A stretch of 64,000 nt of DNA from Hellea sp. (GTDB taxonomy: Bacteria > Pseudomonadota > Alphaproteobacteria > Caulobacterales > Maricaulaceae): positions 1 through 64,000 of the forward strand of contig JAOIVW010000008.1 of the NCBI GenBank assembly GCA_028224375.1. Reading direction: 5' to 3'. The stretch's first letter is position 1. Each line of letters begins with the position of its first letter. Both the position numbers and the translations under genes were made by a program. This document shows positions 53,027-61,225 of this stretch, in pieces. The notes beneath the pieces were generated by a model, which saw nothing but the letters and a program-made list of their open reading frames with translations, searched no databases and was not told the origin of the DNA.

Positions 53027-53117
53027 CTGATACGTATATATTGGGTGTCACAAAAGATGAACCTTATGTGAACAGTTGTTTCAGTGTGGCCTCAGTTTTG
53101 CTAGGGTATAAGACATA

Positions 53118-54932
53118 ATGATATATTTTTCTCAACTTCGTGCAGGTTTGATATCTACAGCTCTGCTTTTGACAACCGCTTTAGCAAGTCCAGCCCTAGC
53201 TGAAACACTTCCCGAAATATCACCTCGCCATATCGCGCAAGACGTGGAGGTGAGAGTTAATCCTCAAACTGGCACGCAAGAAATTCTCGCCCGGAGTTTC
53301 GATCCCTTTGAAGAAGACCCAAATCTTGCAGGTAATGTCAGTCTCAGGTCTGTCTCTGGCCAGACAAGTATTGATGGTCAACCGCTGCGAGGCGGCGCGC
53401 TCTTGGATATGACGTTTTATTATAACTCTGGCAGTGATGACCCTTATGATACGCGCGGTTTTGAAGAGGCTGTTTTCCTGTCAGGAGAATATTCAGCTGT
53501 GACTCTGCGCGATAATCGCATTCTGGAATGTAACCAAAATGTACAAAATGTTGTCTATTATCATGACGACTATTACCGCCCATCACTCTATGCAAACGGA
53601 TTTCAGCCCTACAGACATTACACTGGACATTTCGGCTATGACCGTTTTTGGGGTAGCGGATATGGGCTAGCCTATGGCACTGCTATTGGGTTTGGCAGCA
53701 ATAGAGGTTTTGGGACCGCTCGCAATTTTAATCGAAACCGCAATAACACGGCCCGTAGAAATATCCGTAATCGCCGTAACGAGGACCGCACCCGTAGTCG
53801 TGAGGACCGAAATCGTCGAAACGCGGATCGCACCCGTAGTCGCGAGGACCGAAGTCGCCGCAATGAAGACAGGAACCGTAATCGTGAGGATCGAAGCCGC
53901 CGTAATGAGGATCGCAGCCGTAATAATCTAGCGCAACGTGAAGAACGTGCGGCGAGACGGCAGCTTAGAGACCTTACAAACTCGTCTCGCGATTCGAGCC
54001 GTGAAGAACGCCGAAATGCCCGGACGAACGGTGATCGCGATCGTTCGGAAAATAGAGACGCGCGAGAGCGTCGCCGCATGGAACGCCGCCATGAAAGGCG
54101 CGGTGAGCGCCGGGTTGAAGGCAGAACTGAACGCAGGACTGATCAAAGCCGCGTGAGGTCCGCAACGCCTCGTACGCGTAATGCAACGCCGCGCCTCAGT
54201 AATGCAACGCCTCGTATTGGTAATGCTAATACAAGACAGGCTGTACCGCAGCAGCAGCGAGCCCAGAGAGCGGCGACGCCTAAGGCGGCTCCTGCCAAAC
54301 GTGCCGCAACGCCCGCGAAAACGGCTAAAAAAACGACAACAAAAAAATCTAGCTCAAAGCGTTCGGCACCTAGCGCGCGCAAGTCGCAAAGCACAAAGCG
54401 GTCAAGCTCCGCGCGGTCAAACCGCTCTACCAGCCGTGCCCGCAGCTCAAGCTCAAGACGCTCTTCAGGAAATTCTTCACGCAGAGGCGCGAGCAGAGGA
54501 AATTCTAGGCTTAAGTTAATGAGTTTCCTGCCCATGGCGTCGGCTTTCTCGCGCAATGTCGTTCGCAATGTGGATGTGCAATGTGCCCGTGAGGAGATGC
54601 TGACCATTCATATTCCGCAAGCTCGCTTGGATGCCGCGCGTTTTGATGGCTTAACGGTTTTAGTGCTGGACCGCGCAGGGAATGAAATCCCTGTCTATGT
54701 GCCGCCAAATTACATTGAAGGCTTCCGCCAAGCGGCGAGCGGAGCCGTGAGGCCATCTACAACATATCAAAACCCTCAGCGGTCACAGCCATTAACGCGA
54801 GGCCCGAGCTACCAAGAGCCGCGCCCCTATGCGCCTGACGCCGCGCCTTGCCCTATCGGAACGACCAAACAAAGTGACGGAACCTGTCTGCAGGGCGGCG
54901 TGACATCTTATGGCGGTTACCCGCAGAACTAA
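53118..54932 (+). CDS. Exported, highly basic Arg/Asn/Ser-rich repeat protein
   Basis: 604 residues. Signal peptide ends ASPALAE. Residues about 25-170 form a beta-type domain with paired Cys (CNQNVQN). Residues about 195-470 are extremely basic: tandem units RRNEDR(T/S/N)RSREDR..., then (S/N)ATPR(T/L/I) repeats and a Lys/Ser/Arg-rich stretch like KKTTTKKSSSKRSAPSARK. A second compact domain (about 480-550, NVDVQCAREEMLTIHIPQARL) and the CPIGTTKQSDGTC module close it. Possibly binds polyanions such as DNA, LPS or exopolysaccharide; unproven. Confidence 0.75.
   Translation: MIYFSQLRAGLISTALLLTTALASPALAETLPEISPRHIAQDVEVRVNPQTGTQEILARSFDPFEEDPNLAGNVSLRSVSGQTSIDGQPLRGGALLDMTFYYNSGSDDPYDTRGFEEAVFLSGEYSAVTLRDNRILECNQNVQNVVYYHDDYYRPSLYANGFQPYRHYTGHFGYDRFWGSGYGLAYGTAIGFGSNRGFGTARNFNRNRNNTARRNIRNRRNEDRTRSREDRNRRNADRTRSREDRSRRNEDRNRNREDRSRRNEDRSRNNLAQREERAARRQLRDLTNSSRDSSREERRNARTNGDRDRSENRDARERRRMERRHERRGERRVEGRTERRTDQSRVRSATPRTRNATPRLSNATPRIGNANTRQAVPQQQRAQRAATPKAAPAKRAATPAKTAKKTTTKKSSSKRSAPSARKSQSTKRSSSARSNRSTSRARSSSSRRSSGNSSRRGASRGNSRLKLMSFLPMASAFSRNVVRNVDVQCAREEMLTIHIPQARLDAARFDGLTVLVLDRAGNEIPVYVPPNYIEGFRQAASGAVRPSTTYQNPQRSQPLTRGPSYQEPRPYAPDAAPCPIGTTKQSDGTCLQGGVTSYGGYPQN
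54849..54887 (+). repeat. Fourth copy of the CPxGTTxQSDGTC module
   Basis: 39 bases encoding Cys-Pro-Ile-Gly-Thr-Thr-Lys-Gln-Ser-Asp-Gly-Thr-Cys near the C-terminus of the basic exported protein; same length and spacing as the three copies at 41.5 kb. Confidence 0.85.
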
Positions 54933-54943
54933 AATTGTTTCAT

Positions 54944-54966
54944 ATCGGCACAAGGTGAGTGCCGAT
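54944..54966 (+). terminator. Hairpin after the basic exported protein
   Basis: ATCGGCAC, loop AAGGTGA, GTGCCGAT, 11 bases past the stop. The stem is perfect over 8 pairs but the following T run is short (TTTGG), so termination strength is doubtful. Confidence 0.55.
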
Positions 54967-55020
54967 TTGGGGCTCTTTGAGGATTTAGGGCCGTTTTCGC
55001 CTCTAAAGCGAGTTAAAAAC

Positions 55021-55048
55021 TTGGCACATGTCCTGCAACACTTATTTT
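55021..55048 (+). promoter_or_regulatory. Candidate sigma-70 promoter for a small RNA
   Basis: TTGGCA at 55021-55026 and TATTTT at 55043-55048 with a 16-base spacer, in a 325-base gene-free stretch (54933-55257). Confidence 0.35.
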
Positions 55049-55054
55049 GAATGC

Positions 55055-55170
55055 AGAGGACCACTTCCTTAAATCCTCCTCATTCCCACGTCGCGGCTCA
55101 AGGCTCCCACTGAGAGCCGCAACTATGTTAGTCAAAAAAGACCTCGCTCCTAGTCAGGGCGGGGTTTTTC
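55055..55170 (+). ncRNA. Candidate small RNA of about 115 nt
   Basis: Runs from a plausible start after the promoter at 55021-55048 to a strong terminator (55141-55170: ACCTCGCTC paired through two G-U pairs with GGGCGGGGT, then TTTTTC). Inside are the unpaired motif CCTCCTC (55077-55083), complementary to Shine-Dalgarno sequences as in several alphaproteobacterial regulatory RNAs, and a 7-bp stem GCGGCTC/GAGCCGC (55093-55099 and 55114-55120). No ORF of interest occupies the stretch. It could alternatively be the leader of the fadD-like gene. Confidence 0.35.
55141..55170 (+). terminator. Intrinsic terminator of the candidate small RNA
   Basis: Stem ACCTCGCTC / GGGCGGGGT (nine pairs counting two G-U), loop CTAGTCA, followed by TTTTTC. 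It ends transcription about 90 bases before the fadD-like start at 55258. Confidence 0.75.
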
Positions 55171-55257
55171 TCTGCGCGAGAGCTTCATTGTTAAGCCGCA
55201 TGCTTGACCCTGCCAGTTGTGGGCTTATGGTTAGAAAAACGTTCAACCATATTGGAT

Positions 55258-57057
55258 ATGAAAATGGCCTTTCTCACAGCGATAAAGCGCGAAACTAAAT
55301 ATTTATCGGCCGTTATGCGGATGCTTAAAGCCGTAAAGACTGTGGATGCTGAAAGCAATTTCGGTATTGCCGACGAGCTGGAAATGCGCGTCGATAAATT
55401 TGGAGATAATCTGGCTTTCATCGAGGACGAGATCGAGCTCACCTATGATGATATGGAAATTTACGCCAACCGCGTGGCGGCATGGGCGCAAGCTGAAGGG
55501 TGCAAGATTGGTGATACGGTCGCAGTATTTGTGCGTAACCGCGCCGAATATGTCTCGCTTTGGTTTGGGCTGTCTAAGGTGGGCATTATTCCTGCCCTGC
55601 TAAACTATCAACTGACAGGGCCGGCTCTGGCGCATTGTATAAATATTTCTGACGCAAAAATGCTTATTCTGGATCACGAGATGGCAAGTCAGTGGGACGC
55701 CGCAAAAAGCGACGTAAAAGCCGACATCAAGGTCTTTGCCGCATTTGGCGAGGTGGAAGGATATCCAAGTTTTGATTTGGCCGTATCAAACCAAGTTCCT
55801 AATCGCCCGGATAAATCTATTCGCGCCAATATCAAAGCGAGCCAACAATGCATGAAGATGTTTACCTCAGGCACAACAGGTCTGCCTAAGGCCGCGAAAG
55901 TTACTCATGTTCGGGCGCAAAATTATATGCGCGGTTTTGCGGCGGGCGCCAATACGGGTCCGAAAGACCGTGTTTTACTGGTCCTGCCGATGTATCATGC
56001 GACAGGCGGGCTCTGCGGTGTCGGCGCGGCCTTGTCAGGCGGCGGGGCTGTGATTGTAAAACCTAAGTTTTCCGCCTCTACCTTCTGGGATGATGCAGTA
56101 AAATATAAAGCCACGGTCTTTATGTATGTGGGCGAGCTTTGCCGTTTTCTGCTCTCTTCACCCACCCATCCTCAAGAGCAGGCACACAATATTCAGTGGA
56201 TGATCGGCAATGGGCTGCGCCCTGAGGTTTGGCCGGGATTTGTTGGGCGGTTTAATATCCCGCACGTCATAGAATTTTACGGCGCGACAGAAGGCAATGT
56301 CAGCCTTATCAATATTGACGGTCCTGTTGGCGCAGTGGGCCGCGTGCCTAATTATCTGAAGTTCAAATTCAATTGCGACATTATAAAATATGATGTCGAG
56401 ACAGATGCGAATTTGCGCGCGTCTGATGGCTATTGTCTGCGCACGGATGATGATGAAGTCGGCGAGCTTATCGGCGAAATCCGCAATGATGATCCGCGCT
56501 TTCGCTTTGAAGGCTATGAAACCAAAGAGGCCACGCAGAAAAAAATCCTGCGCAATGTTTTCAAAAAAGATGATGCCTGGTTCCGTACGGGTGATTTGCT
56601 CAAACGCGATAGTCTTGGCTATTATTACTTCATTGACCGCGTCGGGGATACTTACCGCTGGAAAGCTGAAAATGTTGCTACGGGAGAGGTCGCGGCGGCC
56701 TTGTCAAAATTCAGAGGCATTACTCAAGCCAATGTCTACGGCGTTGAAGTGCCGGGATATGATGGCCGCGCGGGTATGGGCGCTATCGTGGCTGAAGACA
56801 CGCCGGATATGAAAGCCTTGAAATCTCATATTGATGATAGTCTGCCGCATTATGCGCGTCCGGTCTTTCTGCGCTTGTCAAAAGAATCTGACACAACAAG
56901 TACGTTCAAATTCAAAAAGACCAATCTCGTTAAAGCCGGATTTGACCCAGCTAATATTTCCGAGCCTCTTTATTTCTCTAACCCTGTCAGCGGGGAATAT
57001 GAGAAAATCACGCCCGCCATTTTCAAAAAAATCTGCTCAGGTGAGGTTCGGTTATAG
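55258..57057 (+). CDS. Long-chain acyl-CoA synthetase (FadD6/FATP type)
   Basis: 599 residues from ATG 55258 (ATG 55264 two codons on is equally possible). AMP-binding motifs KMFTSGTTGLPKAAKVTH, YGATEGN and WFRTGDLLKRDSLGYYYFIDR, plus YNADQ-like spacing and an N-terminal MAFLTAIKRETKYLSAVMRM, fit very-long-chain acyl-CoA synthetases of the SLC27A/FadD6 group that activate imported fatty acids. Its TAG stop is overlapped by the ATA-initiated DUF924 frame. First gene of a six-gene operon. Confidence 0.88.
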   Translation: MKMAFLTAIKRETKYLSAVMRMLKAVKTVDAESNFGIADELEMRVDKFGDNLAFIEDEIELTYDDMEIYANRVAAWAQAEGCKIGDTVAVFVRNRAEYVSLWFGLSKVGIIPALLNYQLTGPALAHCINISDAKMLILDHEMASQWDAAKSDVKADIKVFAAFGEVEGYPSFDLAVSNQVPNRPDKSIRANIKASQQCMKMFTSGTTGLPKAAKVTHVRAQNYMRGFAAGANTGPKDRVLLVLPMYHATGGLCGVGAALSGGGAVIVKPKFSASTFWDDAVKYKATVFMYVGELCRFLLSSPTHPQEQAHNIQWMIGNGLRPEVWPGFVGRFNIPHVIEFYGATEGNVSLINIDGPVGAVGRVPNYLKFKFNCDIIKYDVETDANLRASDGYCLRTDDDEVGELIGEIRNDDPRFRFEGYETKEATQKKILRNVFKKDDAWFRTGDLLKRDSLGYYYFIDRVGDTYRWKAENVATGEVAAALSKFRGITQANVYGVEVPGYDGRAGMGAIVAEDTPDMKALKSHIDDSLPHYARPVFLRLSKESDTTSTFKFKKTNLVKAGFDPANISEPLYFSNPVSGEYEKITPAIFKKICSGEVRL

Positions 57058-57596
57058 TCACGCCGGATGATATCCTGACCTTTTGGTTTGAGGATGCCGG
57101 GCCGAAAAAATGGTTTCAACCCTCTGATGCTTTTGATGCAGAGATCAGGCAGCGTTTCGAAGACATAAGTCTTGCTCTCTCAACAGATAGGCAAGGCTGG
57201 GATTCCTCGCCAGAGAGCTCGCTCGCCCTTATCATCGCGCTCGATCAATTTCCGCGCAATATGTATCGCGGCACGACAGCAGCTTACGCCTTTGACGCCA
57301 AAGCTTTAAGCCATGCCGAGGCGATGACGGATAAAGGCTGGGACCTTAAAATAGATATGGCGCGCCGCAGTTTTGTTTACATGCCCTATATGCATGCTGA
57401 AAATATGGCCTCGCAAGATGAATGCGTGCGCCTAATGGATATGCGATTGGATAATGCAAGCAATCTTCATCATGCTAAGGAACACCGCAAGGTTATTAAG
57501 CGCTTCGGACGTTTTCCACACCGCAACGCCATATTAGGCCGTGCGAGCACGCCCGAGGAAACCGCCTTCTTAAATAATGGAGGTTATGTACCGTGA
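57054..57596 (+). CDS. DUF924 family protein
   Basis: 180 residues when read from the ATA at 57054. The conserved DUF924 N-terminus TPDDILTFWFEDAGPKKWF and the motifs LIIALDQFPRNMYRGT..AFDAKAL, FVYMPYMHAENMASQD and HRNAILGRASTPEETAFL are all there, so the gene is intact; the only canonical ATG in frame (57261) would delete the first 69 residues. AGGTGAGG (57039-57046) lies 7 bases before the ATA. Homologues are small soluble alpha-helical proteins of unknown role. Coupled to the DJ-1 gene by 4 bases. Confidence 0.82.
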   Translation: MVTPDDILTFWFEDAGPKKWFQPSDAFDAEIRQRFEDISLALSTDRQGWDSSPESSLALIIALDQFPRNMYRGTTAAYAFDAKALSHAEAMTDKGWDLKIDMARRSFVYMPYMHAENMASQDECVRLMDMRLDNASNLHHAKEHRKVIKRFGRFPHRNAILGRASTPEETAFLNNGGYVP

Positions 57597-58204
57597 AAAC
57601 CATTGGAATATTCATTTTCAACGATGCCGAAGAGCTCGATTTTGTGGGCCCCTATGAAGTCTTCACAATGATTAATGAGGTTTTGGAATATCGTAATGAA
57701 CCGAAGGCTGTGAAAGTTATTTTGATCTCTGAGGACGGCAAAGATATTAAAGGTAAAAAAGGCATGCGTGTTGGGGCTCATGCGGCCATGGATGACATTA
57801 AAAAACTAGATATCATTTGTATTCCAGGCGGGCAGGGTGCGCGGGCGCAAATTGAAAATGCCAATGTTATTAACTGGGTCAAGACTGTGGCCCCAACATG
57901 CGAGTGGGTGACATCTGTTTGCACAGGTTCCTTTATCTTAGCTAAAGCTGGCCTCACTAAAGGTAAGAAGATGTCGACCTTTTGGGCCTCATTTGAAGAG
58001 TTTTACGAGCTGGGTCTTGAAGGCAATCTCTTGCCGCATGTGCGATATGTGCGGGACGGTAATCTGGTGACATCAGCGGGCGTGTCTGCAGGGATTGATA
58101 TGGCCTTGTGGTTGACGGGACAGATGTTCGACCCCACATTCGCAAGACAGGTACAACGCGGCATGCAATATGATCCCGCGCCGCCTTATCAAGCTGAGGT
58201 CTGA
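57593..58204 (+). CDS. DJ-1/PfpI family protein (glutamine amidotransferase fold)
   Basis: 203 residues from a GTG at 57593 (GTGA overlap with DUF924). DJ-1/PfpI fold: DAEELDFVGPYEVF, LDIICIPGGQGARA and the nucleophile elbow TSVCTGSFILAKAGL (Cys110), GKKMSTFWAS and TSAGVSAGIDMAL. Members include isonitrile hydratases, glyoxalase III-like or regulatory amidotransferases. No DNA-binding domain follows, so it is not an AraC fusion. Fourth-base overlap and zero gap to the hydrolase show co-expression. Confidence 0.85.
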   Translation: MKTIGIFIFNDAEELDFVGPYEVFTMINEVLEYRNEPKAVKVILISEDGKDIKGKKGMRVGAHAAMDDIKKLDIICIPGGQGARAQIENANVINWVKTVAPTCEWVTSVCTGSFILAKAGLTKGKKMSTFWASFEEFYELGLEGNLLPHVRYVRDGNLVTSAGVSAGIDMALWLTGQMFDPTFARQVQRGMQYDPAPPYQAEV

Positions 58205-59155
58205 ATGAGAAAGTCTCAAAAATACACCCGCGAATTTGCGGATGAAATAAGCAATAAGATGAAAGCTCAGCTCGATAAGTTTCGATTTGAAGCGACGCAA
58301 GTTGCCGATATTCATAGCAATCTTCGCCGTATGACCAATCAGTTCGATACGCCTGGACCTGAGATGCGCAAAATTCACGATTTTAATGTGCCTGACGATG
58401 AATTTCCCGTGCCCGTGCGCCTCTATGTTCCGCATAATGCCAGCGAAGAGCCCGGCCCGACATGTATCTATTTTCATGGCGGCGGCTTTGTGACCGGTTC
58501 TATGGAAAGCCATGATGGTATCACTCGCCGTATAGCCTCTGGCACAGGTTTTCGAGTTTTATCCGTCGATTACCGTTTGGCCCCGCAATTTGCTTATCCG
58601 GCCGGGCCTGAAGATTGCGAGATTGTCTTAAACTGGGCCATGGAAGGTTATGGGCAGGATGAGTGGGGCATTGACCGCCATAATCTGTCTCTTGGCGGCG
58701 ACAGTGCAGGGGGCAACATGGCGGCGTATCTGGCGCAAGAATATCGCGAGAACATTAAAGCGCAGATCTTGTTTTATCCACTTATGCAGCTTGTCGATTT
58801 TAAACCGCCTAAACCGGGTCCTCAGGATTGGTTACAATTGGGCTTTATGGCGCTAAAATTTATTGATGAGCATTACGTCAATGGATCAGACCCGACAGAA
58901 ACGCGTCTGTCGCCTTTATTTGAGACCAACCTTAAAGGCTTGCCGCCGGCTTACGTTCTGACATGTGGCCTTGATCCGCTCAGGGATGAAGGCAAGCTCT
59001 ATGCAGATAAGATGAAGTCTAATAATGTCCCCGTGGAATATTGGCATGAAAAAATGATGCCGCATGGCTTTTTAAACTTTGCCAAGATGTTTCCTAAGGG
59101 ACGTAAAATTCCTTTAGACGCCGCAGATTTCCTGCGCAAACATATGATTACTTAA
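58205..59155 (+). CDS. Alpha/beta hydrolase, HSL type
   Basis: 316 residues. HSL motifs: FHGGGFVTGS (oxyanion HGGG), SLGGDSAGGNMAAYLAQ (nucleophile Ser), catalytic Asp in LTCGLDPLRDEG and His in MMPHGFLNF. Cytoplasmic esterase/lipase of unresolved substrate. It immediately follows the DJ-1 gene without spacing and sits before the GST gene in the operon. A paralogue of the type occurs at 38401. Confidence 0.9.
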   Translation: MRKSQKYTREFADEISNKMKAQLDKFRFEATQVADIHSNLRRMTNQFDTPGPEMRKIHDFNVPDDEFPVPVRLYVPHNASEEPGPTCIYFHGGGFVTGSMESHDGITRRIASGTGFRVLSVDYRLAPQFAYPAGPEDCEIVLNWAMEGYGQDEWGIDRHNLSLGGDSAGGNMAAYLAQEYRENIKAQILFYPLMQLVDFKPPKPGPQDWLQLGFMALKFIDEHYVNGSDPTETRLSPLFETNLKGLPPAYVLTCGLDPLRDEGKLYADKMKSNNVPVEYWHEKMMPHGFLNFAKMFPKGRKIPLDAADFLRKHMIT

Positions 59156-59165
59156 AGGCCCTGCC

Positions 59166-59801
59166 ATGATTAAACTCTATTATCACCCGATATCGTTTCC
59201 GTCCTTAGGGCCTGTGTTTGCGGCTGAAGCGATGGAAGTGACCTATGAAAAAGAGGTTGTAGATTTGCAAGCAGGACAACAAAGCTCGCCTGAATATTTA
59301 GAGATTAACCCTTACGGCAAAGTGCCTGCCATGAAGAACGGCGATTTTACTATGTCAGAAAGCGCGGCCATCATGCGTTACTTGGCGCGTAAGGCAGGCT
59401 CGGAGTTTTATCCTGAAAACATTGAAGCTCAGGCCGAGATTGACCAATGGATAGATTTTGTAAATCATCACATTCGCAGCGCCGTTGCGCGCGTTCAATT
59501 TAATAGGTTTGTAGCGCCCATGATAGGCGCTGATATCGATGAAAGTTCAGTTCAAACGGGTCTTGGCTTTTTAAAGTCTAACTTACCTATTATTGAAAAC
59601 CGCCTATCGGAAAACGCCTTTCTTTGTGGGGACACTATGACCTTGGCAGACATCGCCCTTATTGCCGCATTGGAGCCTGAAAAAACGGCGCGCCTTGATC
59701 TGTCTGCTTACTCGAAATTATCGGCTTGGCTTGGAACACGCCGCACAGAAACATTTTACACGAATGTTCACAGCCACTTCGGCGCGGAGATGGGCATATA
59801 A
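59166..59801 (+). CDS. Glutathione S-transferase
   Basis: 211 residues: thioredoxin-like N-domain (MIKLYYHPISFPSLGPVFAAEAMEV, NPYGKVPAMKNGDFTMSESAAIMRYLAR) and an all-helical C-domain (GDTMTLADIALIAALE). The N-domain has a Ser/Pro-rich site (ISFPSLG) in place of a Cys, so it likely uses a Ser or Tyr. The last codons overlap the SelO frame: the stop TAA (59799-59801) contains the ATA start candidate of SelO. Confidence 0.9.
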   Translation: MIKLYYHPISFPSLGPVFAAEAMEVTYEKEVVDLQAGQQSSPEYLEINPYGKVPAMKNGDFTMSESAAIMRYLARKAGSEFYPENIEAQAEIDQWIDFVNHHIRSAVARVQFNRFVAPMIGADIDESSVQTGLGFLKSNLPIIENRLSENAFLCGDTMTLADIALIAALEPEKTARLDLSAYSKLSAWLGTRRTETFYTNVHSHFGAEMGI

Positions 59802-61144
59802 ATTACGCAGCTGAAACGAAAATTTATGAGCTTGGAGAGGATTTTTATGACCCTGTCCAAGCGGCTGATTTTCCGAAAACATTATTACGCTATCGGGATG
59901 ACGCATCGGCAAAGTCGCTTGGTTTAGATTTTGGCGATGCGGAATGGATTGAGCATTTTGGACGGTTTAAGCCGTTAGCGGATAACCTCACCCAGCCTTT
60001 GGCGCTACGCTATCATGGCCATCAATTCCAAAACTATAATCCCGACCTTGGCGATGGGCGCGGCTTTTTGTTTGCGCAAATGCGCGGCCCTGATGGGCGG
60101 CTGATGGATTTGGGCACGAAGGGCTCAGGGCAGACACCTTGGTCGCGGGCAGGGGATGGCCGCCTGACATTGCTCGGCGGCGTGCGTGAGGTTTTAGCCA
60201 CACGCTATCTCGAGCACCTTGGCGTCAATACATCCAAGACATTCTCGCTCATTGAAACGGGTGAAGCTCTACAGCGTAATGACGAGCCATCTCCCACGCG
60301 CTCAGCCGTCATGGTGAGGCTCAACCATTCACATATTCGCTTTGGCAGTTTTCAGCGTCAGGCATTTCACAATAACACGGACAATCTAGAAAAGCTGACG
60401 GCATATTGCTTGCGCCACTACCATACAGAGGCCGAGGGACCTGATGGGTTACTCCGCGCAGCAGCGATTAAGTCTGCGGATATGGTCGCCTCTTGGATGG
60501 CGGGCGGTTTTGTTCATGGGGTGATGAACACTGATAATATGAACATCACGGGAGAAAGCTTTGACTACGGGCCTTATAGATTTCTCCCGACTTACAAGCC
60601 GGATTTCACAGCCGCCTATTTTGATTATCACAAATTATATGCCTTCGCGAAACAGCCCGAGATTATGTATTGGAACTTGGGACAGCTCGCGCAAAGCCTG
60701 TCTTTGATTTGCGAAGATGAAAAGCTGTTAGCAGCACTGGAAGATTACGCGCCTGCCTATCGTAATGCGCTGCGGCGGAACATGTTCAGGCGCTTTGGGA
60801 TTGCGCCAAAAGACGCTGAGACGGATGTCGCCTTCATCATGCAGACCTTCCGATATCTTGAGAACAGCCAGTGTTCTTGGCCGCAATTCTGGCATGATTG
60901 GGAGGGCGGAGCCGGGCAGATGAAGCGGGCTAAAGCATCACCCAATGCTGAATTTTATGCGAGCGATGAATTCGATGATTGGCTTAAAGCTTACGGACAA
61001 TTTGAAGCGATGGGCAAACCGCCTGAAACAGAAGACGTCGTTAGCCTGCTCTATGAAGAGATTGGCGCGCTTTGGAAGCCCATAGATGAAGAGGATGATT
61101 GGTCGGCCTTTGAAGCGAAACTCGGCACATATGGCAGAGCCTAG
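59798..61144 (+). CDS. selO: SelO/YdiU pseudokinase-type protein AMPylator
   Basis: 448 residues from the ATA at 59798; the only canonical start in frame, TTG 59726, overlaps GST by 76 bases and gives an unlikely N-terminus. The family core is present: LALRYHGHQFQNYNPDLGDGRGFLFAQ, TKGSGQTPWSRAGDGRL, GGVREVLATRYLEHLG, HSHIRFGSFQR, GGFVHGVMNTDNMNITGESFDYGP. SelO AMPylates Ser/Thr/Tyr in redox homeostasis. This shorter alphaproteobacterial form lacks the C-terminal Cys/Sec tail of YdiU. GGAG (59786-59789) lies 8 bases before the ATA. Confidence 0.88.
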   Translation: MNYAAETKIYELGEDFYDPVQAADFPKTLLRYRDDASAKSLGLDFGDAEWIEHFGRFKPLADNLTQPLALRYHGHQFQNYNPDLGDGRGFLFAQMRGPDGRLMDLGTKGSGQTPWSRAGDGRLTLLGGVREVLATRYLEHLGVNTSKTFSLIETGEALQRNDEPSPTRSAVMVRLNHSHIRFGSFQRQAFHNNTDNLEKLTAYCLRHYHTEAEGPDGLLRAAAIKSADMVASWMAGGFVHGVMNTDNMNITGESFDYGPYRFLPTYKPDFTAAYFDYHKLYAFAKQPEIMYWNLGQLAQSLSLICEDEKLLAALEDYAPAYRNALRRNMFRRFGIAPKDAETDVAFIMQTFRYLENSQCSWPQFWHDWEGGAGQMKRAKASPNAEFYASDEFDDWLKAYGQFEAMGKPPETEDVVSLLYEEIGALWKPIDEEDDWSAFEAKLGTYGRA

Positions 61145-61225
61145 TCATCACAAAATCCAGAACATCACAAAATAATGAGTCGTATTGCGATATAAAATAA
61201 ATATACTCAACCAACGGAGGATATT

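Noticed and set aside
53760-53940. Repeated motifs that could be mistaken for a CRISPR array
   Set aside because: The near-repeats encode RRNEDRTRSREDR units in frame inside a signal-peptide protein; units are short, contiguous and have no unique spacers or cas genes.
54933-55020. A gene in the stretch after the basic exported protein
   Set aside because: Short, stop-rich in all frames, and contains only the hairpin at 54944-54966.
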